Positions 21,101 through 32,950 of a stretch of 64,000 nucleotides of DNA are shown in pieces; positions within the stretch are counted from its first letter, which is position 1, and the number at the start of each line of letters is the position of its first letter. The translations under genes and the position numbers were made by a program. The notes beneath the pieces were generated by a model. It was not told the DNA's origin. It did no database searches and saw only the letters and a list, made by a program, of their open reading frames with translations. Source of the stretch: Ascaris suum (lineage: Eukaryota > Nematoda > Chromadorea > Rhabditida > Ascarididae); the NCBI GenBank assembly GCA_013433145.1, contig CM024170.1, positions 2,437,459 through 2,501,458 on the forward strand. Direction: 5' to 3'.

Positions 21101-23660
21101 ATTCCTAGCATTATAAAAGAAAAACCACAATGAGCAGAAAATCTATTTTGAGACGTTCGAAGAAAAAAAAAAAAAAGAAGGAAAAAGCGATTCTTCTCGT
21201 TCAATATATCGCATCTCAATTTACCTCATTTTTTTTTTCGTATATAAATCCTCTCTTTATTAAACGTTCACTTGGAGCAGCAATGAATTTTATAAACTCC
21301 AATGGCTTATAAAACGAAGAAAACGATATGCATTCGTGTAATTATAAGAAAAGAAAGAATTTCCTCAGCAATCGAAAGCTCAATCGTAAATGAAAGATAT
21401 TATAAGAGTTGATTGGTAAACGTTTTTAAATTGAGTAATGCTGAAATTTGAAAAAAAAAAACTTTTGTGCGTAAACGTAAATCGATATTTTGGATGCAAC
21501 CATAAATGACTATTCCAACGGAAATGGATACCGATTAAAAGTATATGTCGAAATGGATCTTCATAAAGTATATGTCGGCATAGAAATTATTACAAATAAT
21601 AAGAATATGACAAATGAAATATCGACTTAAGGGAATTGTATTTCGAAATATGCAAATTTTTATTCGAAAGAAGTTTTCTGAGGGAACGAACGATAGAAAT
21701 AACCGAATAAGAAAATAAATTAAAAGATTTCAAGAAAAGCAACTGAATAAAAAAAATAAATGAGATTTTGAAAAATTAGCTTTAAAGATGTGAATGATAG
21801 GAATAAATAAACGAATAAAAAAGAAAGCGCCTTAATTTACATGATTTCAATTGAAAGCGCCTTAAGACAACATAGACTGAATCACATGTGGAAACCGTAA
21901 AATGTCTAACAATCTAATTTTCATATAGATAGCCGAACGTTTCAAGCATTTATTATAATATTTATAGTAATTCAAAAATCGATCATTATATCGCCAATGA
22001 CGAAAATCGTCAATATTTACAAATTTATAATTTTTTATACTAGTTCGCTCTCATCTCTATTCTAATTTCTTCGTGAAAAATTCTCCCAATGTGAATTTAC
22101 TCTAAAATTTAAACGAACAGCTCAAAAAATATTGAAATATGTTGTAATATTAATTGAGAAATTGTAAAATTTTATATTTAGTATTCATTACAACAATACT
22201 CTTAAGTATTTCCGCTCATTACACTATCAATTACAATCGCGACGCGTCGACGCGCTAACGAGGCAGACTTCACAAAATATAATTCAAAAAAAAAAAAAAT
22301 CAACGTTCAACAACAGCACCTGTTTCATTGATTTCTTCGAACGTTGTACTCTTTTTTTTTTTTTGAAAGATATTTTCCGATATTTCATCTCGTAGAGCAT
22401 TTAAACGTTTTTTTTTTTCATTTCACATCAAAGACGCTAAAGATCTTGACCAAAAAAATTCATTCATGCTTTTGCGCACATTTATTTCCTCTTTGATATA
22501 ATAGTAAGCACATTTCTTGTAGTTTCAATTAGAAAATGCGTCCAGAGACGAGAGCTAATTTAATGTGGAATTGAATCAATTTAACGACAAAAAGTTCAAC
22601 AAATAGTTATAAGATTTAGAACGTTCACTTTTCTAAGAGCCAAATAATGCAAAACGAGTAATATACAAATAGCGTCAATGAATCAAAATGAGTTATGAGA
22701 ATCGAGATTAACCAATGTGCGTCATAAATAACAAATTCCCCTAACTCTAGATTGTATGATTTACAACTTGAAATTATCGAACATACTAATATTTACATAT
22801 ATCATGAGTATGACATGATGTTAATATATTTTTGAAAAAGTAAACGACATATGAGCAAACATCATAAACTGTTACATATTGAATTGCGCAAATATTATAT
22901 TAGTGGGAAAAATTAGACTATAGAAAAAAATATGGAAAAAAAAATGTAACTATTTATTGATAAATTTCTATTAAAGAAATTTCTAGCACTAGAATTAATC
23001 AACTAATATCAATTAAACAATATCTATCTGAAGGTATTATAGTAAGTTTTATTTTTTTTATTAGTGTTATGAAAGAAAGGTGCTATACTAAGGTGTTATA
23101 TTAACCGATGATTTTGTTATGGGATGTTTTTCGAGGTGAAAAAATTTTGCACAATTTTTTTCTCACTAGTCGAATAGCATTTTGATACAAAACTATTGCA
23201 ATTGAATCCACTAATCTATGCGGCAAAATAGAACAGCCACATCGGGTATCCATGACTACTATATAATTTAAAGCATCAATTAGGTTCGAGTATGTAATAA
23301 TAGTGATTATAAAATAAAACCTTTATGAGATATACAAATTTAAAAAAAAAAATTAGAACATGAAATCTTTTAAACAAATGAAATGATTTTCTTTTTTACT
23401 GCATAAATTATATATGAACGAAACAAAAACGTATTCTTGTCCTTGTAAGTCAAGTTCCCTTCTAAGCAAAAAATTTGCTTCAAATAGGAATAGAATTCAA
23501 TCGAAATTCACTTCGACGAGGGGATCAAATAGTATCAGAAGTGAGTAAAAATGACGAAAGGAAAAAAAAACAACAATAAAACTCGCATTACGCGTGACTT
23601 TTTAAGACGTTTGTGTGCATGACGTGAATGTAATCACACAATGACATTTTGAATATATAT
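21100..23660. other. Intron or intergenic DNA; possible unresolved exons
   Basis: No firm exon, but minus-strand exon-like stretches occur at about 23458-23400 (good acceptor, two open frames) and about 23260-23210 (three open frames, so undecidable). A CpG-dense palindromic site lies at 22237-22256. Confidence 0.4.
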
Positions 23661-23661
23661 G

Positions 23662-23667
<6 letters not shown>

Positions 23668-23739
<72 letters not shown>
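23668..23739. repeat. (TA)n microsatellite, about 70 bp
   Basis: Alternating TA. It opens artificial frames on the plus strand that run into 23740-23900. Confidence 0.97.
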
Positions 23740-23741
<2 letters not shown>

Positions 23742-23837
23742 ATCTCATTTTATGAACGTTTCATCACCCATTTCTCAGAAGACATTTCACATAGGGATGA
23801 GATGGAAAAAAGGTTAAAAGAAAAAAAAAAAGAAAAC

Positions 23838-23896
23838 CTGATAGAAAATTGCCCAGAAACGAGCTCGAGAGTGGGTAATTTCCGCAATTATGGGCA
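23838..23896 (-). CDS. Exon 9 of the minus-strand gene
   Basis: The acceptor gcctcaatttcag is strong and the donor is TATCAG|gttttc. The frame is two bases plus 19 codons, PIIAEITHSRARFWAIFYQ. The upstream exon (24799-24721) ends with A, so the joined codon is ATG. The phase therefore fits, and the exon ends on a codon boundary. An alternative frame is also open through these 59 bases, so assignment depends on the phase chain. Plus-strand short frames across 23649-24099 are treated as shadows. Confidence 0.5.
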
Positions 23897-24720
23897 CTGA
23901 AATTGAGGCATTTAGAAAGTGCGGAACGGATGCGGAATTCGAATCATTACGAAATGTCACGTTCACCATTCAAAATCTCAGCGTTTCGATTGTAGAAATG
24001 CAAAAGAAAAAAAAAAGCTCTAGAAATTTTTTCTACTATGATTCATGCATGATTTTGAAAGAAAAATTCTTTTCCACAATATTCGTCATAAAAGCGTAAA
24101 AATTCAACTCGAAATACAAATGATGCTCGGCTGTAATGCCGTAGCATTAAGTTCGAAAATAGTTATAAATAAATGTAAATAATCAAATCTCTGCATACAC
24201 TTTACATCAATCATATGGCGAGAAAAAAACGAAGAATTTTTTTTTCGACGATATTTGAACAAGCGTTGAATTGCATAAAATTTGGGTCATCATATTCCGC
24301 ATACTTTTTAAAATTTATTCATAACCTAGAGAATTGTTTACTCAGGTTGCCGGATTGCGAAAGCACATGTCGTACCAATTTCTATGACACGTTTTTTTTT
24401 AGCCACTTGTTTACTTTTCGCTGCTCAAACGTAGTGCTATCACGAACTGGCTATCTGTTTTCTATTTGTGTGGTTGTTAGAATAGAATTTGAAGTATGCG
24501 CTAAACCCGCCATATAAGGTCATCGCCATCTCCGTAGAATTTCGGCAATAAAATGGAAATTCCGCTTAATTGATTCCTCCTTTCGTCATATCAGTATTGG
24601 ATCAAATATTTCACACGCAAAGATCTCATAGAAACAAATAAATTGGAGTCAAGAATCCATTCGGATTGATTCCCATGAATGATTTCCTTCTCCGTTATGT
24701 GCACTCTATTTTCAACTCAC

Positions 24721-24799
24721 TATATTGCCTTGTACTACAAACAGGATTTAACTGAACAATACCTGCGATGACGTCATCAACGCCAATTTTTTTTTTGAG
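24721..24799 (-). CDS. Exon 8 of the minus-strand gene
   Basis: The acceptor attatttctttaatgcag and the donor ATA|gtgagt are both good. The frame is 26 codons plus one base, starting LKKKIGVDDVIAGIVQLNPV and ending CSTRQY. It starts on a codon boundary, as required by the exon at 26447-26356. The A10 run near its start lies within codons and is prone to sequencing slippage. The predicted peptide is amphipathic and Val/Ile-rich with no recognised domain. Confidence 0.55.
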
Positions 24800-26355
24800 C
24801 TGCATTAAAGAAATAATTAGTAAATAATAAAATACATCACTGCGCAACTTCAATAAATCTTCATTTGAAATTATTAAAGAAATGAACGCATATTTAAAAT
24901 AACGTATAGGCAACTATGATATAAATTCACGATATGAACAATGGAAGACGGAGAAAATAGGAGAAGAAAAATTTCAAACAAGAAAATGCCAATAATTTGC
25001 AAATAGTACAAAAATTTTGAGCACAACTAATGAAATGTCAACTCTTAACGGGCGAGTTTCTAGTTACAAATTGATATTTCAATATTATGGCACTAAATCA
25101 AAAAAAAAAAAAACTTTTGAATTTTTTTTTTCGTAAATAAACGTTTTATGTTGCGTTTATTTAAATTGCTCGCCAAAAATTATTCATTGTTTTTCATTGG
25201 GAAAATCATTATTCAAAGAATACAAAATCAAAGTTGTATTCCAGAGTCTGAAGCTGAAAATTTTATGGCAATTTTATAGTTTTTATCCAACATTTCCGGA
25301 TGATAAATGATAAAACAATCCTACTAGATGTCTATATTTTAATAAAAATTAATACCGTATACGGAATGCAAATATCATCTTAAAAGATATGGTCACCACT
25401 CTTTTCAAGAATTTCAAATCTTTTTTTTTTCAGTAATAAAGTTGAAAAAGAATATTTGTTTAATAAGCATTGCCATTCAAATAAATGAATCCATATATTT
25501 TCAAGTGAAAACAATTTTGAGATCTTCGCGATCGTTAAAAAAAATATGAGAAAAATACGTCAAGAAAAAACGGCATCAATATGCGCTTTTATAATTTACA
25601 CCATCACACATCAACAATTTTCATAGGCTATTGCCAACAACAAATACGCGCAATAATGCGAAAAAAGCCTTCTATGAAATAATGATTTTTATTTGTTAGC
25701 TCGATTACGAAAAAATCCTTTACGATTATCTCTCTCTTCCTCTGTCTAATTGCTTGTTCGATTATTTCACCTCCAGAAACCATGAATGCAAATGGAGCAA
25801 TAAAATTCGACAGATATAATATTTATTAAACGATGCATTAAAAATCACGTGGATACTATATCAATAACTAACTTCTTAAAAAGTTATAGACGTTTAAATG
25901 TGCTCAAATTTAAAAGCATTTTTAGCCTATATAAGCTTTATTTTGCGTTAGTCTAGCTCCCCTCTTCCTCTCCTCCCGCAATCCTCCATATAAAAACAAT
26001 CTTTTGCAAATCGATCGGTCAAACCAATTTAACTATGAAAATATTATTGCGCTTATTTTATTATTTCTTAGCAATTCATGCACTTTTTTTTTACCGAGCG
26101 GAATTACAAGAGCCCATAGTGTGGCACTCCTTTCCAGCTAATCACTAATCCGATCAATGTAGATGCGATAATACCGGTTACAGTATGAATGCAATCCAAC
26201 TGGTATAACACGTTCTATTATTTAATTTGCAGGTTGTTTTAAATATCGATTGATTCCTTTCGGGTTTAATGAAATATTTGAAAATTTATGCAAACTGTCG
26301 GCTGCAATAAAATATACATATATTCATATAAGTACGCGCAAGCAAACATACTAAC

Positions 26356-26447
26356 AAGATTCTGAGCAGTAGCCTTCCCCCTTCGCTCTCCTCGTAGTAA
26401 TTGTGCCAAGTTTGGTGCATCATTGTGACATTGATTTGGATGAGAGA
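26356..26447 (-). CDS. Exon 7 of the minus-strand gene
   Basis: The acceptor gcgatttaaacag and the donor AATCTT|gttagt enclose two bases plus 30 codons, starting SHPNQCHNDAPNLAQLLRGE and ending RRGKATAQNL. The phase matches exon 6, which supplies one base (joined codon CTC, Leu), and exon 8. Another minus-strand frame is also open here, starting about 35 bases further upstream. The G+C content is clearly raised relative to flanking DNA. The acceptor has little pyrimidine upstream, which is its weakest point. Confidence 0.5.
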
Positions 26448-26845
26448 CTGTTTAAATCGCATCGGAATTATGATTGGCATAAAAATGCAATATCAATACT
26501 TGTATCCCCTCCCTCTGTGGCTTGTTTTTTTTTGTTCATTTCAAAAATTATAGAACGTTCCAATGTAATTTGATTGTTTCAATGCTGCCAAAAATTGCCT
26601 TATTGAATGCGTAAAAATTAACGAATGCTGAAGAAATATGAATTAAAAATAACGTTTCCGAAACAATGAAAAACTTCTTGGATGTTCATATTTTATGAAA
26701 ATATTCTATGACTTGAATATTTGTCAAAAATCGAAATTAATGTGAATAATAATTTTTTAAAAAATTAAAGAATTACATGAAATAAAATGGAAATAAACTA
26801 AAAATCAATGTTTGATTAAATCGACAAAAAGATAACACGAAATAG

Positions 26846-27205
26846 AATGGTATTATATGGAATAGAATAGCATACCATAGAATAGAATAGTATACTATGG
26901 AATGGAATAGTGTAAAGAATAGAATAGTATACTATGGAATAGAATAGTGTAAAGAATAGAGTAGTATACCACGGAACAGGATAGTAAAAAGAATAGAACA
27001 GTATACTATGGAATAGAATAGTGTAAGGAATAGATTAGCACACTATGGAATAGAATGGTGTAAGGAATGGAATAGTATACTATGGAATAGAATATAGAAT
27101 ATACCATGGAACAAAATGGGATAGCAAGGAACAGACTAGCATAATGTGGAATAGAACGTATACCATGGGATAGAATGATGTAGTATATTATAGAATAGGA
27201 ACAAT
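26846..27205 (+). repeat. Minisatellite, imperfect units of about 29-33 bp
   Basis: About a dozen degenerate copies of a unit like ggaatagaatagtatactat alternate with variants carrying gtgtaaagaataga or gtgtaaggaat. Single-base substitutions and small indels are frequent. It lies in the intron between exons 6 and 7 of the minus-strand gene. Confidence 0.92.
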
Positions 27206-28878
27206 GATTCTATAGGCGCTTGTTGCATAATGAAAAACTAAATGCATTTATTTTCTTTACGCAAAAAGTTTTTCCACATTGGCGACTCTATTTATTCCGT
27301 TCCTTCAGCAAGATATGATCAATTAATGAGAGAAATTAATAGACGATCTGTATAGACCTAATAGGAAACTTTAGTTTCAAAATCCCCCCCCCCCCCTTCC
27401 TCCCCCAAAAAAACCAAAATGAGTGCAATTTTTCGACGTTTTCTTTTTGAGTGTATTAAATAAGATGCCGCTATCAATAAGCTTAAGGAATAGAATTAAT
27501 TAATGAAATTTTCAGGTGTTTTTTCTCAATTCATAAAATTCAAACGCAATGATTGAATATGATTGGTTAGTTGAACAACACAATTCCTCCAATGAGATTC
27601 TTTCATAAATATATAAAAAAACTGGAAAAAGAGCAGAAAAAAAAATTCATCTTATGCATCTCGAATAGGAAATATTTTGCTCTTGAAAAAAAAAAATGAA
27701 AACAATTTCATATCTTTTTGGGCTTTTTCGATTAGACGTTAAAAAATTCGAACGTCGATATTTTAATTTCAAATTTTTGATTACCATTTCAATTATCGCA
27801 ACTTTTCGAAATAAAACCAACCTATAAATTATCAATAATTTTAAATTTGCTCTTTTTTTTTATTAAAATTCAATTAGCATCATTTCATGTAATTTTTAGC
27901 TAAAGAAAAAAAAATTAATCTCATATAAGTTTATTGTAAAATACTCATAAAAAATATTGATGAAATTAAATATGCCATTTTTTGAAATAAATATCATTTG
28001 AATTTTTCTCGTTATATTTGATTTCAAAAAAAAATTTTCAACATATATCTTCAAATACTCTTGAAAATTTCTTTGCTAAATTAGTCTATTCTTTTGTATC
28101 GATAGATTTCTATTTATTTATTTATTTTTATATTTTTTTATATTATATGAAAAGTAAATAATGCATAAATGAAGAATGAAATGAGTAAAACAATAAATGA
28201 ATTAAAAAATTAAATATTATGATGAGTATTTGCCCTTCATTATTTTCAAAATCGAATCACATTTAAATCCTATAAAATAGCATTCTTTCGATTATTTTAT
28301 TTAATGCATCAGAAGTTGCAATAATCGTTTATAATCGAAACCATTATCAAAAGGAAGAAAAAAAAGTAAGGGAGAGGGTTCTAATTTCAGGAGAAGAAGA
28401 GAGGGGACAAGATGGAGATTTTTATCGGAAGCGAGAGAAAAAGAGAATAATGAAGGGGTTGTTAGTATGCATGAGTAGAGAATCTATTTATGAGAAATCA
28501 TGAATAATATTGCTAATATAATGCTCATTTCTCTATTAGCTAAAATTTTGAAATTCTCATATAGCACTAAATATTCGCATCGAATCGACTTGTCGATATT
28601 CAATACACACAACAACAAAAAAAAAATCACATATATAGAATTAATACGGCTCTACCTATTCCAATATTTAAAAATGCACATTTTATTTATTTTTTTTTAT
28701 TTTCAAAAATTCACTGAAAAAAAAAGTAAATTCATAAAGAAATATAGAAATAAATAGTTTTTGTTTAGTAAAATTGAAATTGGCGATAATTTGAGGAAAA
28801 AAAATACATCTAATAATATAAATTTTTTTGAATTTTATATGATGAAAATTAAACACTATAAAAAAAAGGATGACTTAC
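27206..28878 (-). other. Intron between exons 6 and 7 of the minus-strand gene
   Basis: AT-rich, with a C-rich tract at 27384-27406 (runs of 12 and 5 C). No antisense gene is supported. An 85-codon plus frame at 28500 is Ile/Lys/Phe-rich and looks compositional. Confidence 0.45.
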
Positions 28879-29030
28879 GAAGACTAGAGAAAACGTTTTG
28901 TGCCATTGAGAGAAAAATTTGACTCTGTCTAGCAAGCCTTTTTTGCTCTTCAACATTCGCCACAATTGACAATAATGTACCGATCATATGCAAATGTGGC
29001 GCTATAATTTGTCGTTCCGTATCTTTTGTT
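28879..29030 (-). CDS. Exon 6 of the minus-strand gene
   Basis: The acceptor aatttttatttatttcttcag is excellent and the donor is CTTC|gtaagt, a perfect consensus. The frame is one base, 50 codons and one base: TKDTERQIIAPHLHMIGTLL, then SIVANVEEQKRLARQSQIFL, then SMAQNVFSSL. The phase (one base first) matches exon 5, which ends with two bases of a codon (CG+A, Arg). The peptide is strongly helical and Leu-rich, suggestive of an alpha-helical repeat or bundle domain. I cannot name a family. Confidence 0.72.
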
Positions 29031-29969
29031 CTGAAGAAATAAATAAAAATTAAATTATAAATTTTTATAAATATGATTCAATTTCAAAATTCACCTCAAA
29101 AGCTAATATTCAGAAAATTTTGAATAAATTTCTGTTATTTTCAGAGGTAAGATTAATAGGCGCATATCACAAGCATGTTTACGGGGTTTTTTTCTGCCAT
29201 ATATACGTATGTCGTATGATAATTTGCAAGGCTCCACTAATTCATAAGACCGCAATTATAGGTCTTCTTCAGCATACTTCAGGCTTGTCTTCACTCTAAT
29301 AAGGAAACACTAATTGGAATATTCTTTTTACAAACTAATCTAACTTCCGGACAGTTATTGAAATAATAATAATGAAAATAATAATAAATAACAAATAATA
29401 AGTAATAAAATAATAAGAATATGGCTTCATATTTTTAGCTAAAATCTATTGCTGCATTTGGCGATTCCGAAGGTTTAAACTCCAGGTAAAAAAAAAAAAC
29501 AAATCATAGCAGAAATCAAAAATAATTTATTTTCTTGAACATTGAAACTGAAATTTAAGTGCAGGTTTGCAAGAAATTGGATATTTTTCACTAAGCTATA
29601 AATAATGCGCTTTGCAATTTGTTTGCATTGCTCGAAAACGTTCCGAAAATTTTGCATTCTCTAGTGGGTTTTCCTCAAAAATTTTTGAAATTTTCACTTC
29701 CCAATGTTTGCTATAAAATTAGCAATTTTCTCGCCAATTTTCAAATTGATTTCGACTTCGCAAAAAAAAACGAACTTTTGAATTACCTTGTCTCAGATTA
29801 GAAATAGTAATGGAAAGTGAGGAAGATGAGATAAAGTAAAACGTGAGATACATGTGTAGCCAATTGATGACAGGAAAGTAATAGGTAACTAAAAATGATT
29901 GGCTGATAAGCTATACGATTTCATGACTTATGACAGAAAATCCAAAAAAAAAACGAAGATGAAATATAC

Positions 29970-30118
29970 CGCTCGTTTTGATGAATCATAAGAAGACCAG
30001 CGATGAAACCGCATCGAGCTTGAAGGAGGACGATTGTTCCACATAACGAATCGATCGGAAGTTTTCCTTCCGTCTTATCAACTGAGGCGGCTATTCGTTG
30101 CAATTTCTCGCGGAATGC
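29970..30118 (-). CDS. Exon 5 of the minus-strand gene
   Basis: The acceptor is ttataccgtaatatag and the donor is GAGCG|gtatat. The frame is 49 codons plus two bases: AFREKLQRIAASVDKTEGKL, then PIDSLCGTIVLLQARCGFIA, then GLLMIHQNE. It begins on a codon boundary, so it can follow the short form of exon 4 (ending at 31048). The peptide has two predicted helices around a Lys-Leu-Pro turn. G+C is well above the flanks. The acceptor is only moderate. Confidence 0.7.
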
Positions 30119-30888
30119 CTATATTACGGTATAAACTAGTATAAGAAAGTAAAGATAAATTAATTGAAATAACGTTATCAAGAGTTCAATTTATTGCGAT
30201 AAAATTGCAAACTATGGTATATTAAGAGGGAAGAGCGTCGTCAATGTGCCAATCATACGCCATAGATCAAGACTAAACAACGTTGCACTTTAAGGGTGAA
30301 TCATACCTCTACGCTCCCCCTCCCCCTCTACTCACTATGATACTTAGGGCTTTCGTCCATGGATATCTTTAATTTTCAAAAACAAATTTAAAGCTCTGGT
30401 TGCAATGATATAAGCAGTTACAGTTGATGGAAACAATAATCCTTTCTTAGCAAAACGCAGATGGCTGGAGGATCCACATGAAAGACGCACATCATCCAGC
30501 AATACCTCAGAATATGAAGTACGTTCACGTTTAATCTTTGAGGAATCCTTATATCAACGTTGATTAACTCGATATTAATTGACTTAATCTAAAAATATGT
30601 TAATATACTGGCAAATTCGTTGATATTAATTCCGCGTTCCTTCCTTCTCCTCACCATCCTCTTCATTCAAATGAAAAAATTCAATAAAAATTGCAATATT
30701 ATTATCGCTCTATCAACATTCAATAAGGAGAGAGTAACCTTAGGTGAAAAAGAAAACTTGGAATAAAAATTTGAAAAAAAAAACCTCAACAATTAATTTA
30801 CAGCATAACAATAAAATATTCGTTACAAGGTAAAAATTAATGCTACACCAATATACCTGAACGTTATGCATCTATTATATTCATGAAG

Positions 30889-31080
30889 TTAATCTCTCCA
30901 GAAATTGTAATATTGTAGTGCAATATCACCAACTTCATTGAGGGTTTTTATGTCAACGAAGATTGGCGGTGTATCAGGAGAGTAGGCAGGTGGCAATATG
31001 ATTTCTTTTTCCGGTTCTTCGCTTGAACCAGCCGAACCGCTTACCGGAAACAATCGATATAGCACACTTGCATCACCCTG
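30889..31080 (-). CDS. Exon 4 of the minus-strand gene, with two alternative 3' ends
   Basis: The acceptor aataatctttcag begins a frame GDASVLYRLFP. At that point (31048/31047) stands a near-perfect donor, CCG|gtaagc, on a codon boundary. Using it gives a 33-nt micro-exon that joins exon 5 in frame. If the donor is ignored, the frame stays open for 51 more codons (VSGSAGSSEEPEKEIILPPA, later VGDIALQYYNFWRD) to a TAA at 30889. That extension has clear protein-like composition, a Pro/Glu-rich linker followed by an amphipathic helix. No other good in-frame donor precedes the stop. This suggests a composite terminal exon with an alternative, shorter C-terminus. Confidence 0.68.
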   Translation of the reverse strand, partial: QGDASVLYRLFPVSGSAGSSEEPEKEIILPPAYSPDTPPIFVDIKTLNEVGDIALQYYNFWRD

Positions 31081-31726
31081 AAAGATTATTACACTCAATT
31101 TAGAATATTTTCGAATATGATGATTTATCTTGAGAATCACAATTGATGATGTCTCGTTGAAGACTTTTCGATTATCTCTCGAATCTATAAAAAAAGATCA
31201 AGAAGATAATGAATTTCTCTTAACTATGAGTCTCTCTATTCTATTCATATTCAATTAAAACCGCCTACTTAACGTTGACTATAGATGAACGGAAGCTAAT
31301 ATCGACAAAATCGCTAAAAGAAACTCATAGCAACGATAGAAAATCATTGTCGAAAAAGTACTCCATTGATTTTATCGTTGTGCAATGATCGAGAAAAAAA
31401 AATTTTATTTATGTTTGATTAGATATTCGTCAATGATTAGGAAAATTAAACGCCTTCATACATTCATATATCATTTAAAATAAATGCAAAATTTTTTTTT
31501 ATTATACGATATATTTTCCTCACAAAATCGAGAAGTATAAATAGAATTTATAGATAGAAATTTGTAGCAAAATATTATATATAGGTGGAAAAAAAAATTT
31601 TGTTTTTTTTTTTTGCTTCAACTAGAAGCAAATAAATGCTCTACAATGAATGTTAAATTCTATTGAAGGCTTTTATAAATACTCATAAAGTTTATTTTTT
31701 TAAATTTAACTTTTATTTCTTGCAAG

Positions 31727-31926
31727 CGTCACCTAGACCGGATCCGGAAAAGAACCGTTTCTTTACCAAAAAAAATCGAGCATTCATTTCCGAAAAGTTG
31801 AAATTGAAATTAGAATGCTTCACACCTCATTTCGTTCTATTCTTTCGCACAGAAAAGATTAATGAAGAAAAAAAATTTTCACGACGAAATTTCACAGAAT
31901 TGGTTGAGATTACTACAACTGAGTAA
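31727..31926 (+). CDS. Candidate plus-strand terminal exon inside an intron
   Basis: It lies antisense within the intron between exons 3 and 4. The acceptor aacttttatttcttgcaag is strong. The frame then reads SPRPDPEKNRFFTKKNRAFI and continues to FTELVEITTTE and a TAA (two bases plus 65 codons and the stop). The peptide is Lys/Phe-rich in the middle, which suggests chance, but its ends are more mixed. No partner exon or family is recognised. Confidence 0.22.
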
Positions 31927-32264
31927 TACTAAGAAAATGCAATAGCACTTTTAATTTGAAAGAGTTTGATAGATTCGAGGATTTAGCGGCGATTTTGGAT
32001 CGAATTCTTCGGTATGACATAGCAAACAATAAAGTACATGATATGAGTGAAGTATGATTGTTGTGAGCGAGAAGATTGTAACGCCCATCTATTCATTATA
32101 ATGCGCTCAATGCTGAGGATGAGCAAAGGATGTGTAAAAAGAGGATATGGGCGAAAAAAAAAGTGAGAAAATAAGAGGAGGAATGATTTCATGTTCGATT
32201 TCATATTTATATATTTGCATATATACGAAGAGAGCATTAAGTCTCTTTCAAACGAAATTAATCA

Positions 32265-32460
32265 ACATTTTATGATTCAATATGATGATAGAAAATATAA
32301 GAAAATAAAGCATCTTTTTTTTTTCTTTATTGGATCAAAATTTGTAGAAGAAAATATTCAAAAAAATATGATTCAAAAAAAATAAAACATTTTATGATTC
32401 AAAAAAATAAAGCATTTTTTTTCTTTATTGGATCAAAATTTGTAGAAGAAAATATCCAGA
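32265..32460 (+). repeat. Local tandem duplication, about 75-95 bp
   Basis: The block aaataaagcattttttttctttattggatcaaaatttgtagaagaaaatat occurs at about 32305-32360 and again at about 32406-32456. Each is preceded by ttttatgattcaa, and there is a partial third copy between. It lies in the intron between exons 3 and 4. Confidence 0.85.
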
Positions 32461-32793
32461 TTGAAAAAAAAAAAACTTTAAAGATAATTTAAAAAATAAT
32501 ACGCTTCTTAGCGAATCGCTCTCTTATTTAATGAAATAAATCTCATAAAATTTTACACTTTCATAAATTCAACACAAAACTATAAGAAAAATTTTTTCCA
32601 TACATTTCCAATCTATAAGAAAAAAAAAATTTTTTTTCCATACTTCAAAAAATCGATTCATATTGTAGAATAGAAATGGAAATAACTAGTAAATACTCAT
32701 TTTTTGCAAATGATACAAAAAAAATTGAAAGAAAATTATTCGAATGGAAATTAAAACAAAATGAAACATTGTTTGAAGGTAAATATTACTCAC

Positions 32794-32832
32794 ACAATTG
32801 ACTGCCTCTTTCAACAGTTCATCTCCGCAAAC
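32794..32832 (-). CDS. Exon 3 of the minus-strand gene, 39-nt micro-exon (may be longer)
   Basis: The acceptor tttactattgatagtttgcag and the donor AATTGT|gtgagt enclose 13 codons, VCGDELLKEAVNC, in phase 0 at both ends. That fits exon 2 and exon 4. The frame is also open for 18 codons upstream (IVDIHLRFTIDSLQ), so the exon may start at 32872 after acgatag. That would require exon 2 to use a different donor (GTTA|gttaac). Both versions keep the frame. The donor is a perfect gtgagt. Confidence 0.55.
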
Positions 32833-32899
32833 CTGCAAACTATCAATAGTAAATCGCAAATGAATGTCGACTATCGTTTTGATCAATTACATCTGGATT

Positions 32900-32950
32900 T
32901 TGCAATGTTTTTTGCAATTTTGCAATTTGCAATTTTGCAATTTTGCAACA
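32900..32950. repeat. Short tandem repeats of TTGCAAT
   Basis: ttgcaattt/ttgcaatg units recur about seven times just upstream (minus sense) of exon 3, where a branch point would be expected. Confidence 0.7.

Noticed and set aside
23649..24099. Two overlapping plus-strand frames (83 and 69 codons)
   Set aside because: The first starts in a TA tract. The stretch is better explained by the minus-strand exon 23896-23838 with good splice sites.
28500..28757. 85-codon plus-strand frame
   Set aside because: Dominated by Ile, Lys, Phe and Tyr in A/T-run sequence, with no splice or start context.
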